From NCBI RefSeq assembly GCF_021155765.1, contig NC_060112.1:20522001-20586000 (forward strand): 64,000 bases of DNA, written 5' to 3'. A program made the translations under genes and the position numbers. The notes beneath the pieces are model-generated. The model had not been told where the DNA came from. It ran no database searches and saw nothing but the letters and a program-made list of their open reading frames with translations. This document shows, in pieces, positions 50,340 through 62,236 of the stretch (position 1 is its first letter; the number at the start of each line of letters is the position of its first letter). The DNA comes from Diprion similis (taxonomy: Eukaryota > Arthropoda > Insecta > Hymenoptera > Diprionidae).

Positions 50340-50460
50340 CCATCTGTCCAAGTTAAAGACTGAGCCAGTCTGCGAGTATGAAAATGCGGGAAAAAAAAAT
50401 TTGCCACGTTAACAGAAGTTGTGAAAAGTTCCACGAAGAACACGATAAGACGCTCTAATT
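50340..50460 (+). promoter_or_regulatory. probable 5' UTR exon of the IkB-like gene
   Basis: A strong donor aatt/gtaagtaag at 50461 and an acceptor ttatttcacag at 50590-50600, one base before the start codon at 50602, define a 140-bp leader intron. The left border is a guess. Confidence 0.5.
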
Positions 50461-50601
50461 GTAAGTAAGCAAAGCTTCAACGCACGCGCTCTGCTTGAAC
50501 ACTTATTGTCTCATCGTTTCCATTATCATTTAATTGTAAGCAATTGTTTAATAAAGGATGACCGAAAAGGTGAAATAATAATCGGTAAATTATTTCACAG
50601 A

Positions 50602-51016
50602 ATGCCACAACAACGGATGACAGGATCCGTCGGACCGCATATCCTCCCATCGTCAGAGGATATGGCAATCCTTGATGATCCTTGTGCGATGACCAACGGG
50701 CCACGGTTAAGGCCGTCATCATCAACAGGTTCGGACACCTCGTTTGTTGGACGCGACTCCTCGGTATCGTCGCCGGCAAGTTTTCAGGTTGAGCAGACAT
50801 CGTCTGAGGATGAAACAGACGGTGACAGCGACAGTGAAAATCACGAGCCGAGTGACAACACGCAGGATTCATGCCTCGTAAAGGGTATAAATAAGCTTAA
50901 CCTCGATGATTCGAGTTCTTCGAGGGCGAATGCGAAGAAGAATTCAACGAGCGATACAGATTCGACTGATGATTACGAGGATAGTAATGATGATGACAAC
51001 GGTACTGATAATGATA

Positions 51017-51081
<65 letters not shown>

Positions 51082-53733
51082 TACGTGTCGCGAGGTCCGA
51101 TCATTTCTTCTGCTCGAGCGCAGAAGAATCGCTCAGCACCATATCCGAACAACCGTGGAACGAACGAAGAAATCGGCGAAGATGAGCATAAAACCTTCGA
51201 GTACATGTTACAGGGACCGGATTCAACGGATGTAATGGCAGTACGTGATAAAACGGTGAATAACAATACTGAAGCCTATTATAATATGTTTAAAATTCTG
51301 GGACACTTGATACAATTCCACTATACAAGTTTTATTTAAAAAAAAAAAAAGAAATAAAAAAAAAAAATTCTTCTTTCAAACGTTTCAGGATTGAATCAAA
51401 GTATCACATTAGCTTTATCATTTTTTTGTCCTATACAAAATCAAGAGAATAAGTATGTTAGTCAGTTACATACGAAATAGATCAAAACCATCTAACGTTT
51501 TTGATCATTTAGGTAAAATTTCTGGAGAATTTAATCACGCTGCAAATTAATGAATAACTGTTCAAACTAACGTGTGTATTCTTCTTTACAAATACATAAA
51601 GATCCTCAACGAAAATTTTGGAAATGACTACAGTTTAACTCCAGGCAACTGGCCGACCAACATGCCTGAACTCTCAAATATGTGCCTAGAGCAATTAAGT
51701 TCAGGGACCTTCTCGACTACGGTAATGTAATATTCTAGTATAAATGGAAGATATGAAATTAATTTTTTTTTTTAAACAAGTCGAATTTATACAATTGATA
51801 TAATTATCAGGCCAATTTTAATAGTTCTTAAAAAATGTTTTATAGCGTTATCAGACGTATATGGGGGAGCCGTTTCCTGCATCACCATCGACATCGCATA
51901 TATCCAACACTTCGAATCGTAGTCCAGGTTATCGAATTTTTGTTCCTAGTCCAGAAGGAAATGCTAGCGACTGGAACCCGGACGACAACTTCCAACCGTT
52001 CTACGATCAGCCAATAAACAGCGTGTTGACTAACAGCAGCGATGAATATCTTCCGATTTGTAATAGCGTATCTCCAACAATGAAGGACAATTCACAGGTT
52101 TTCGATAGCTCCCTAAGCCTTAACGGCCAATCAGACCTAGATGATATTTTCAATTTGTTACAAGAAGTTAAGGATTCACAACAAGGTGACATCTCTTCCG
52201 AACCTAAGGTGTTAAACACTGACCATTCCAATAACATAAACGAATATGAAACTTACGAGCTGGTATTCAACAATACGTTATCCCAGAACTTTTCGAAACC
52301 TGTTGAAACATGCAATGACATGACCGACATGAACGGGTCTTTTCCATCCCCGCCTCAGGCAACTCTGGAACACACCAGCATCAAAACTGCCAGTGGTGTA
52401 ACAGTAACATACCGGCCAAATTTCATAGATCAAAAAGTACAACAAAATTGTGATATTAACAATATTTACAATTCGACGACGAAACCCCTGATGACGAAAG
52501 GTCTACCAACTAACATATCATTGAGCCAACCATCGCCGATGTCTGAGCACATGTTTCCAACCCCAACGGAACCCGTAAGGACTCGAGCCAAACCGGCCAC
52601 AAGGTAAGATTGGAATTTTTCGCCGCTATCTTATACGACGTTAAAAATTTACTCCACACCATTATTTGATGAAATTCACGTTGAAAAATCTTTTTAACGT
52701 AGGAAACAGTCGGGCTGGGTGAGTTGGTTAACATTAGGAAAAGAACCGGGAGTCAACGATCTGATGAAAAATGTAACACAGAGGGCAGCATGGGAGGCCT
52801 TAATGAAGATGATGGATTGGAAAGAAAGCTGCGATGCCATGGGCAACTCGTAAGTAATTCACAAACGGACAATAAATATTTCAGATACTATCAAAGAGAA
52901 CGACGTTTCTACGTCCATTCTTTCGATACTAATGAATTAATTGAATAACTTTTCTGCAGTTCCCTAATGACTTTAATACACAACCTGAAGCCACATTCGA
53001 AAGCCCAAGTTGTAGCTTTGGTTAGAAAAATGAAGACTAAACCCGAAACGTTCAGCCATAAGAACAATTTCGGACATGACGCTCTGTACGTCGCGGCAAT
53101 TTTGCATCCCGAGTTACCCGAACTGACTCGGTTCATAGCAGAGGCCTGGACTAGGGAGATTGCCAAATCGAAAACACCAGTCAACATCCAGCCTACTAGA
53201 TATAACATCCGTGAATCGGTAAGCAAAACTTAAGCTAACCGTGTTTCCTGGAGATTCGTTAAACACGATAGACAATATTTAAGTGGATGCTTGTTTTTGA
53301 CAACCGACTACGATTCAATTACAGAACGACACGCTATTGCATTTGGTGGCGGCTGAAGGAGATAGCCACGCAAACATTCTCAGAGAACTTTTGTCGGTCG
53401 AGTCCAATATGTTCGATGTGTTGGCAATAAACGACAAAGGTGTGTCCAATCGCTATAACCCTTGCATATAGAATATGAATTTTGAAAATATTCAAGACAA
53501 AGTAAAATAAGTATATATAATTATTATACATTGTGTGAAGAACTTTCTTTCGATGATTCACAGGGCAGACACCTCTTGATGTCGCTCTAGAATGTCACAG
53601 CGAGAAGAAATCTACCGAAGAGATATATCGATTGCTATCTAACCACTCTTCCCATTGTGATATTTCGGATATCTCGTTGGATTTCGAGGGAGGCGAGCTC
53701 TCTGAGGAAATTTTCACCAAGTATCTCAACTAG
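50602..53733 (+). CDS. IkB-like ankyrin-repeat protein with acidic N-terminus
   Basis: Seven coding exons: 50602-51240, 51602-51721, 51846-52603, 52703-52849, 52960-53218, 53325-53439, 53564-53733; 2208 bases, 735 aa, all phases agree. Residues 1-210 are Ser/Asp/Glu-rich with a run of twenty GAT-coded Asp; 250-505 are Ser/Thr/Asn-rich and probably disordered, with PSPPQAT- and PTPTEP-like motifs. The C-terminal 230 aa form ankyrin-type helices: NFGHDALYVAAILHPELPEL, NDTLLHLVAAEGDSHANILR, GQTPLDVALECHSEKKSTEE. The layout of a long disordered N-terminus plus ankyrins resembles nuclear IkB proteins (IkB-zeta/Bcl-3 type; pickle/Charon in Drosophila), which bind NF-kB factors such as Relish. That role is inferred. 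Acceptor of exon 2 (cataaag) is weak. No breaks. Confidence 0.88.
51019..51078 (+). repeat. (gat)20 in coding sequence, poly-Asp
   Basis: Twenty uninterrupted gat codons inside exon 1 of the IkB-like gene, flanked by more acidic residues. A pure codon run indicates recent slippage, so length variation between individuals is likely. Confidence 0.97.
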
Positions 53734-56565
53734 CCCGAGTGCTAATATGTTAATTAGTTTCAAATTCGGGACGAAATTACGTTAGCTAAACATATACGTT
53801 TGTTATTAATATTTGCATTTGATGTTTCGCAAAGTTTCTTAAGTGAAGATGGTAGCGATACGTTCAGCACTGTTGACTGGTAAGGCAGCACTGTTGAATT
53901 GTGCACCATGAATCTCAAACCGGCAGCAGAAGCCAGAACGGACTATTTATGTTAAAGTAATAAACGTGTCATCGATCGCTAGTTTAATCCATTCCATTTT
54001 ATTTTTACCTCAGGGTAAAAAAACTTGCAAATCAAATTTTTTTTATATCAAATATCAAGTCGGAGATCACCTCAGATCATTTAATGTACAGTCCTCTCTC
54101 CGTAATTTTTCCCTCTTCAAACTATTATATAATGTAAGGACGAGAGCACTTCCATAGATATATTCTTTTAGATTCGTATGACACAGAGTATTTTTATAAC
54201 AATTAATACACGCATAAAAGTACAGGCACCGCGATATTCAATTTTTTTTTTTCAATTGTACCAACGAGTTTCACTATGTGACAACATATGCAGATTTGCT
54301 CGCATTATAACGATCAGATATTCACAAACGCCTGTCACCCATATTGAAAAGAATTTTTTTTTTTTTTTTTTATGAGACTCTTCGAAGAGAAACAGAACCG
54401 AAAAACTAACCGCGTGTGTGTAACATTTGTGAAAGATGTACCGAATGACAGAGGTATTGTGGATTTTTTTCCGAAGCAAACTGAGCGGCTTCTTACGACT
54501 TGATCGACTTGTTCGTGAAAAAAGTTCACCACGAATAAATATACTGCCTTAATTCAATGATTTGAAAAATTCAACTTGATCATTTGCTTCGCCTTGAGAC
54601 AAAGTCTAAATAATATATATACCAGACCGGGATTTCATCGTGATAATCTGACTTCAGGTTAAGGACTATAATTATCGATATAGACAAATATATGCCATTA
54701 CTTTACATACAATTCGAATATTACTATTAAAATCATCACTATTATTATTGTTATTAGGACTCTGATTATTTTTATTACTACTACTACTACTACTATTTTT
54801 TCTACCACTATTATTACTGTTATTCATCTTACTCTATTTTCCCTGTGATATACTGTGTTTTCGTACTATAATTTAACTGACGCACCATTTGAAACGTGTA
54901 GAACAGCATTTTCTTGGGTAGATATATTTATGAAATATAATGATCTTCAAAGTGTAGTCACACGATTTGTGATACCTGGAATGTACATTTGAATTGTATG
55001 TTTACTTTTTTAATATTTTTATATATGTATATATGTATACAATATACGGGGTAATCCATCCCATTTGGCACCAGCATGCGACCCTCGACCTTTTGGACTT
55101 GGCTCACGATTTTTTATACGATGGTTCTCCCATTAAAAGGCACTCATTTTTTTTAGACTTTCTACAATTTTTCAAATTCGTTTTATTGATGTGTTTAAAA
55201 ATCTGTAAACATTCTGAAAAATCGGCTGTCAAATATCGAAATTCTTAAGCCTAGAGTCGAAGTGGGGTGATTTTCCCTTCTTACTGCTTTCAAGCTTTTT
55301 CCGAAAAAAAAGGTCCACAAAAATAGAAGCGGGAGTCATTTTACTGTAGATGGTTGCTAAGACATAATTGCTGTAATCATCTATGGTAAAATGACTCCCG
55401 CTTCTAATTTTTTCAACATTTTTTTCCGGGAAAAAGCTTGCAAACAGTAAGAAGGAAAAATCTACCCACTTTGACTCTAGGCTTAAAAATTTTGCTATCT
55501 AACGCTCAATTTTTCAGAACATTTTCAGATTTTTAAATTGTGTCGATCAATAAAATCATTTTCAAAAAGTTTTCGAAAATCTAAACCGTGTCGGAAAAGT
55601 CTATGAAAAAAAAAATTAGTGCCTTTTAATGTGAGAGCAATCATACAAAAAACCGCGGACCAAATCCGAGAGGCCAAGGGTCGAACGTAGGTTGAAATGG
55701 GATGGACTGCCCCATACATTTACAAACTTGTAAATAAGCATGTGATTATGTAGTAAAAAATAAGTCTCTTAGTTTTCATTTTTCTATATTTATGACCATT
55801 CATATTTGTAATTTGTAATATATTTGTAAATATTGAATTTTACGAACGTTCGTTCATTTTGTACATTTTAAATAAAAGGATTCGATCCGCTATTGTATTT
55901 GTTTCGTAACCTGAGGGGTTTAGCTGTGTTCGCAACAATTAGTTTACATCGAGGCGGATTTAATACATGAAAGTAGAAAAATATTTGTATTAATATTGGT
56001 CCACAAAAATAAGCCTTAACCTTTGAAGATCTGATTTGTCTCAAAACCGAAGAAAAATAATTATACATATACGAGTACTTGGGGAGGCACCCCCCCCTCC
56101 CCCCAGATTCGCACCTAACTTCCATTAAGTATGTCCGAATGTTGGCCGTATATACGAAATAAATAGACGGTGTGATTCGATATTTAAAAACGTTTACGAT
56201 TATATTACAACTATTTTTTGAATAAATTCAAAAAAAATCTTTTAACCAAGAAGTAGAAATGACTGGTAAAAAAGTAATGCTATACGATCGACTGAATGAT
56301 TGTTACTGGCGCTGGAACATGGAAAAAAATATGAAAAAAAAAATATTTATGCAGCTTTGTAGTTTTTTTTTCGAACGTTTAAAAATGAACTTTTTATCGC
56401 CAAGGGTAATAAATTTTGTGTAATATTTACAATTTCGTTTCGGGGAACAGGAAAATCCATCTAAAATTAACAATTTATTCATCGTTTAGCTATAAAGTAT
56501 TCATCAGATATATCTTCAGCCGTTTGTTCGACTGTTTCATCGTGGATGTAAATTGATCGTACAAG
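53734..56565. other. IkB-like 3' flank and intergenic, with one foldback element
   Basis: A first polyadenylation-like aataaa occurs at about 53959. No coding exon seen. The region has simple repeats (cta/att at 54770-54830) and the foldback element at 55045-55716. Confidence 0.6.
55045..55716. mobile_element. 672-bp foldback element with gggatgga ends (foldback 8)
   Basis: Ends tacggggtaatccatccc and gggatggactgccccata are inverted repeats; pairing continues with interruptions across both 300-bp arms (gtcgaagtggggtg against cccactttgactc; agaagcgggagtcattttac against its complement at 55387-55406). Flanking ta on both sides allows a TA target site. Confidence 0.85.
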
Positions 56566-56852
56566 ATGGATCTTTTTCGTGGATTTATAAGCAAGTTTGG
56601 CAAAAGCCACGATACAGAATCATCCAATAATTCGACTGGTCAAATTCAACATTCAAATGGTCAGTGACAATTCATTATATCTACCGATCAACGATAGCAT
56701 TAATTTATTTAATATTTCATTGTTTATTGCTATGATTATCATCACCATTGTCAGTATCAGTGAGCAACGGAAATGAATCATATGTGGCTATAATTCTTCC
56801 CGCGGGTTCTGACGTACTCTACAAAGTTTCCATGTACGAGTATTCTAATTAA
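56566..56852 (+). CDS. possible small two-exon gene, 61 aa
   Basis: Exons 56566-56659 and 56761-56852. Start MDLFRGFISKFGKSHDTESS, donor atg/gtcagt in phase 1, acceptor gtatcag in matching phase, then a fully open second exon (YVAIILPAGSDVLYKVSMYE) to a taa stop. The start has a fair context (acaagatgg). The first residues look like the DLFRGF start of HAX1-type proteins, but nothing else matches, so no function is given. It could also be the 5' end of a longer gene or a chance pair of open segments. Confidence 0.38.
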
Positions 56853-57936
56853 AGTTCACAATTATCCGAGTTTTCGGGCGGTGATTCAGATTGTATTAGG
56901 AGTGATTCCTGGTAGAGTAGTGCTGGAAACACATCCGCCGTCGATTTAATAAAATATTGCAGTAACTGCACGGAAAAAATGTAATGTAAATTTTACAACA
57001 GTGCGGTGAACATATTGTAACGAAGTTGTGTTCGCACCCCTTATGCACCCTGGTACATGGCAGCTGATGCCGTTATAATGTTCACATCAGTCATTATATA
57101 AATGTTTAATCAATTGTATAATGTACGGTTACTCGGCCAACGAATATTATTGTAATAACAGTCGGTCTTCAGACTTTAACACAAGTACTTCGTGTCCAAA
57201 TATGTCTGTTTTTTCGCACATTATTCTTTACTGCAGTGAAACTTCTTTGACTCGATGTTCGCTTAATTCTGTTAGACGCAATTCGTAGATTGCCCTTTAT
57301 TACGATATAAATAGCACTTTTCTGGAGTCAAATCTACATATCAATTGTGGCAGATCTACCTAAGCATATTGTAACTATTACTATTGGTTCTGTAATTCTT
57401 ATTATCGGATTTGTAAATCTAGCCACAATGGCTGTAGACTTACTTCCAGAAAAGTGCTGTCCATATATGTATTTACCATGGAATGTGTAAAGTTTATAAT
57501 ATTTTTCTTTCCGCATGGATATGAGTCGTTATTTGAGAATCCCTAAATCCTTTTCTTCATATTCGTCAGTGACACATTCGTTCCCTCTTCAGAAAATACA
57601 AAAATGTCATTAGTCGAGTTTTATCACAGGATGCGGGAGCGCGAGTTTCCGCCTATGGCAAGGATTAACGTATTGTCAGCTTGATGTCGATGCTTATAAA
57701 TAGCGGCGATCACTCGACATACCTTAGTAATTGTAAAGAGCAGCGCCTAAGAGCTGTTCATTAAAACTAAGGCAAATCTTCCAGTATAAACGAGTGCATA
57801 CATCGGGTATATCAATAAAGTATTTATTCGTCACCCCTTTCACTGTGCTTTCTCACCGAACAGTAGGCAGTCGATTTTCATAATAGTACAGCGGCGTGAC
57901 TAGTTCGTTTATACAAATTCATTCATTCGTAAATAA
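56853..57936. other. intergenic and leader of the secreted-protein gene
   Basis: No coding exon recognised. Holds a promoter-like TATA box near 57695. Confidence 0.55.
57695..57702 (+). promoter_or_regulatory. TATA box for the secreted-protein gene
   Basis: tataaata lies 242 bp upstream of the start codon at 57937; a start of transcription about 25-30 bp later would give a leader of roughly 210 bp. Confidence 0.5.
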
Positions 57937-59003
57937 ATGACGATGGAGATCGGGTTGACGGTAATAATCTGTTTTACGCTAATTGCTGGCTTGAAAGCAG
58001 AGCATGAATGCGGTAATGTTCCTGATACATCGAAGTACACCTGTCCGGTGGGTGAGGTAGGTACGTCACCGAAAGGTGAATTTTTCAATGTTATAACTAT
58101 TTCATAAGATACGCGGGATGTGCGAAATCTAAGTAACCGAGTGCCGATCTGATTTGATTTCAGAATAACCCCGTAGTGAGCAACGAATGTAGCGGTAAAG
58201 ACCTTACTACGTTCCAAGTAAGTTCTTGCGTTTCCGTAACTGTAAACAAAATTGAAAACGGACATCCAAACAAAGTGACCTCGCTCAGAGTGGAAAACGT
58301 GACAAACGAATTGCATCTGGAAGTGTATTTTGAAGATAATATAACGTCCATAGAACTCTTGAACATCGGTAGGATACCGAAAATCAAAGACGTATATTTC
58401 GGAAATGTCCAAAGAATAGATAACTTTCGTATAGAAAATACGAGAATCGGATATTTAGATCTGCCCTTCAATATGTTTACCAAAACGATGAAATTAATTC
58501 TGAAAAACGTGGTGATCGAGGAATTGAGTACCCTGGAAATTGAAAACGCCAAGGAACTTGACGTAACGATTATCAACTGTCAGATAAAGATCAACGGAGG
58601 TCATGCTTATCTCAAAGCCACTAACAAAGAACGTGCATCCATCAAACTAATAAACACAACCTTCGAGTTCAACACTCCCGAAGTGATGAATCTAACAATA
58701 ATAGGAAAAAGCGTCGAGATATCGCATTGCACATTTGTCCGCACCTTCGTGAACGTCATCGGCGAGAAAAGCGTGATACGTAACACGTACGGCGGAGAGA
58801 AGAGTTCCTTGAGAATCGAATCTTACAAAACCGAGGTCCATGACAACCAAATATCCACTGAGACTATCGAACGTGCCCCCGAAATAATCTCTAGCCCGCC
58901 AGTCGACGAAGTGAAAAATACTACAGGAGCAGGCACCAGAATTAGCCACAGCTTGTCTTTATGTCTCATCGGCGTCTCGTCCATTTTCATAATCAGGATG
59001 TAA
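57937..59003 (+). CDS. secreted, probably GPI-anchored protein of unknown family
   Basis: Exons 57937-58056 and 58164-59003, phase 0 junction (donor gtaggt, acceptor gatttcag); 319 aa. A signal peptide is evident (MTMEIGLTVIICFTLIAGLK). The mature part starts Cys-containing (HECGN, KYTCPVGE) and then shows repeated short hydrophobic beta-like strands spaced like LRR or right-handed beta-helix proteins (VTSLRVENVTNELHLEVYF, FRIENTRIGYLDLP, LDVTIINCQIKING). Several N-glycosylation sequons (NVT, NIT, NTT, NLT). The C-terminus is a Thr/Gly/Ser spacer plus a hydrophobic tail (LSLCLIGVSSIFIIRM), as expected of a GPI-attachment signal; alternatively a single-pass tail. I do not recognise the family. 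Intact. Confidence 0.85.
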
Positions 59004-60352
59004 TATGTGATATGTAATGGAAGCGTTTGAAACCCGGTGAACAAACTTCCTCGAGCGGACTCCTAATTCTAAGGAATCAGTATTACATTTTTTTTTCCTC
59101 TGGAAAAACCTGAACATCATTTATTATATGTACAGACAAACGTTCGAAGAAGAATAATGCATGGAACTTGAAAATTTTTATAAGAATTTTTCAAGGATCC
59201 TTATACAATTGTAAAAAAAAAGTTTCAAGGCAAGAACGACTTTTGAGAAAACATCTGGGTTCAATTTCGCTAATAATTTTTTACTTCGTTATTCTCTGGG
59301 TGTTTTATTTTTTTCATATACGGAATTTGCGCTTCAGTTTTCGATACTTTCAATTGAAATTTTAAAAATTTATCGCAATTTATAATGTTGCATTAAACTT
59401 TCAAACTCAGTAACGATCTTTACTTTCCATTTCTATCGTTTCCATAATTTGTATAAGCATTTAATGACATGATACTTGCTTGGTAGCATTTAGCACAAAT
59501 CTATTGGCTTTTTTCATCTTTACTTTTCATTTTCATTTTAAGTTCTTTGAAAAGTTTCCTTGAAATTTGATTAGGTATTTGTCTTGCTAGGGAAAAAATG
59601 ATGATTATGTTTTCTACCTACGTCTACCGCTTATATTCCAGACTGTTCGTTATCAGTCTATAGTAATTATTATTTACATTTTTAGCCTAGTCAACCATAT
59701 TTTCATCACAATTTTTATAAGTTATGCATAATTCAATAAGTATGTTTTTCCTGATATCCTACACATTTAGAAAGCTAATTGGTAAATATTTAAAAACAAT
59801 GAAACACCTACGTCAACATATAGCACATTTTCACATCCTTATAAAAGGTTTATAACCCACCCAAGCAGAGTATCAATCTTTATTAAATTGAGTAAGCAAT
59901 TCCACTAGTGTGGCTAATTTATTTTCATCATATTCATACTTTAATATACTGAAATTGAGATATTGCATAGCAGTAGATTTTGAGAATGATCACCACGCAA
60001 TTGAATTTAAAAAACCGATTTCACAATGAAAAATTCAGACATACTTTATATCCATATATGGAATTATCCATAGAAACAACATTTTCTTAAGGTTACACCA
60101 TGGGCTGAGAATTGTTTAGAAACCCTAGGTTAGTTATTTTTATTTCACAACTGTAATAATATAACCTACATATAGAAGGACATTTTTTCAATAAAATTGT
60201 GCTATCAGGAAACGGTTTTATTTTATTTCCATATCTTTGTAGGAAATAGTTTTCGGCAAAAAGTACCACAGATAATGTTGATAAAGAAACCTAAAAGAAA
60301 GGAAATGGTTTTCCACAAAAAGTAAACTGGTTCTACGTACCACGATGAAGCT
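59004..60352. other. convergent 3' flanks, no gene seen
   Basis: AT-rich sequence between the 3' ends of the secreted-protein gene and the SSX2IP homologue. No coding exon or clear repeat was found. Confidence 0.6.
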
Positions 60353-62236
60353 CTAGATGTCTGCATCGTTCCAAATTCCTGACGCCTCAGCTTGTAGATT
60401 GATTGCTTCGGAGTGGAGGCTCAACGCATCTCTCAAATCATTATTTTCCAACAAAAGTTGGCTGTTGTTTTCTTGTAAACGGCAAATCGTCTGCTTGTAC
60501 ATATTCAACTGACGCTCGTGTTCTTCTTTCATATTTTGAGATGCTTTGTCCCTCGGGACATACATTCCTGTAAACGTATTAACAATTAAAGTAGGAGTTG
60601 CAAAACTTTTACTATATCTACTCGTTTCAACTTCAAACAATTTCAGGTATTAAAAATAGTTGGGAATTAACTAGATACGACATTTTGAGATCTATTTTGA
60701 GACCAGTTGCCATCTTTATCCCTGTAACGTCTTCCGCATGTTTGGACAGATTTGAAACAGATGCTAAAATGTCGACAGCTTTGCAGAGTAAGAGTCCCGA
60801 AACATTTAAATACATACCAACGGATTTCTGCAGCTGATCTCGCAGTTTGTGGCCACTTTGTTGTAAGCGTTTCACTTCATGGGCATGCTGAATATCCTTG
60901 GACTGCAACTGTTTCCTCATTTTCACTACCTGGGTACAAATAGAAGAGTATTTAATGCAGATAAGTTAGCCCGCTGATAAGCTATAAGATAAGCTATATC
61001 TAGATAAGCTATGTCTGTCTGTAATATTACCTCGTCCTTCTCGTGTTTGAATTCACGAGACAAGGATTCACATTTAACTTTCAGCCGTCTTTCCCTTTCC
61101 TGAGATTCACTTAAAAGATGCAGCTTCTTTTCCAAATCCTCTTTCAGACGCTTAACGTGATTCTAAAGAAAGACAATATTTCTGGTAGTACGTTATTGGA
61201 GAACGCAAGTATTTCTATCTCGAAAGGAGAAATTTTAGAATTTATGTTTGTTCCGAATCCATTTTTCAGCAATGTCATATCATGCAAAAAATTAATAATA
61301 TTAATGATAATTATGATGCGTTTACTTCGAGTTACAATAAATTGTACTCCAGAAGACCGCAAAATTTGTAAAGTAGGATGGTGACTGAAAGTCTGAACAA
61401 CAAGTCTTTAACATTGATCTACTAAAAAGTGCCCTTATCTACATGGGATAAAATTTGAATTCCAATTGAATCTTCGAACTTTGTATGCAAATTTCAATAA
61501 ACGCAGTTTGATAACCACTATCACTCACCTATATCCAGTCAATGCTGCATGTTTAAAACCAAAAATTGTTATAACATGCAATTGCAAAGAAAACTCAAGA
61601 TGTAAGAACAGCTTCAACTTACAATGAGACTAGAATTATCACTCGCTGTTCTGTGTTGCACATCACTGGCTTGGTCATTCACCCTGATAAGCATCCTATG
61701 TTTATGAACTAAGCCCCATGATGCGTTTATGAGTTTGACGCAAGTAGACTTTAATGATTCCATGGACTGAGAATCGTCGATGCTCAACACAGTTGGAAGG
61801 AGACCAAACGACTCGAGTTCCTAAACAAGATTAACTTTCTCAAAGTATTGCCAATCCAATAGTACTTCGAACAACTAATTGTGTGCAACAAACAAAATTG
61901 AGTAATTGAAAAAAAACTTGTGAACAATTCCAAAAGGTCTTTGATCATCAATATAATCTGGATGTTACTACTTCCAATTTTATCTTGATCATCTCCAACC
62001 GCACAAGGAAAACTTTACATAATAGGCCGATGCTGAGCTGAGGATAAGTTTATGTTATCAAACTGAATCAACTGCTGCGTCTAATGAACGTAAGTTCTCA
62101 CCTCTGAAAGGGTAGAAAGAGCCTCGCTCAAATTGTCTAAAGTACAAAAATGAGCTTCCTTGGGAGATTCTCCATGCATAGCCATCATGGTTTTCAGGGT
62201 CCTTAGAGACGAGCTGGCATCAGAATTCCTTTCCAT
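60353..62236 (-). CDS. SSX2IP: SSX2IP / ADIP homologue (afadin- and alpha-actinin-binding)
   Basis: Exons in transcript order: 62102-62236, 61623-61820, 61031-61162, 60818-60929, 60353-60567; 792 bases, 263 aa, phases 0, 0, 0, 1. Start MERNSDASSSLRTLKTMM. Exon 2 holds the family's N-terminal block (ELESFGLLP, CVKLINASWGLVHKHR, then HRTASDNSSL); exons 3-4 are coiled coil (VKRLKEDLEKK, MRKQLQSKDIQHAHEVKR); exon 5 has a second coiled coil with RQLNMYKQTICRLQENN and LLLENNDLRDAL. In vertebrates the protein sits at adherens junctions and centriolar satellites and supports cilium formation. This product is much shorter than the vertebrate form (about 600 aa), mostly at the C-terminus. I see no break, so a short isoform or lineage-specific shortening is likely. 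Confidence 0.85.

Larger units (their letters stand above)
33316..50460. other. 17-kb gene-free, repeat-rich region
   Basis: Between the reductase stop and the leader of the IkB-like gene I find no cellular gene. It holds the elements listed separately. The parts 33856-34960, 37210-39380, 41800-42225 and 43030-46490 hold nothing I can identify. The 130-codon frame at 38578-38970 has no recognisable domain. Confidence 0.65.

Noticed and set aside
50906..51266. poly-Met and poly-Ser frames over the GAT repeat
   Set aside because: Shadows of the (GAT)20 tract in the coding frame of the IkB-like gene.
58160..58949. long minus-strand frames opposite the secreted-protein gene
   Set aside because: The plus strand has signal peptide, splice sites and a stop in phase; the minus frames are its shadows.
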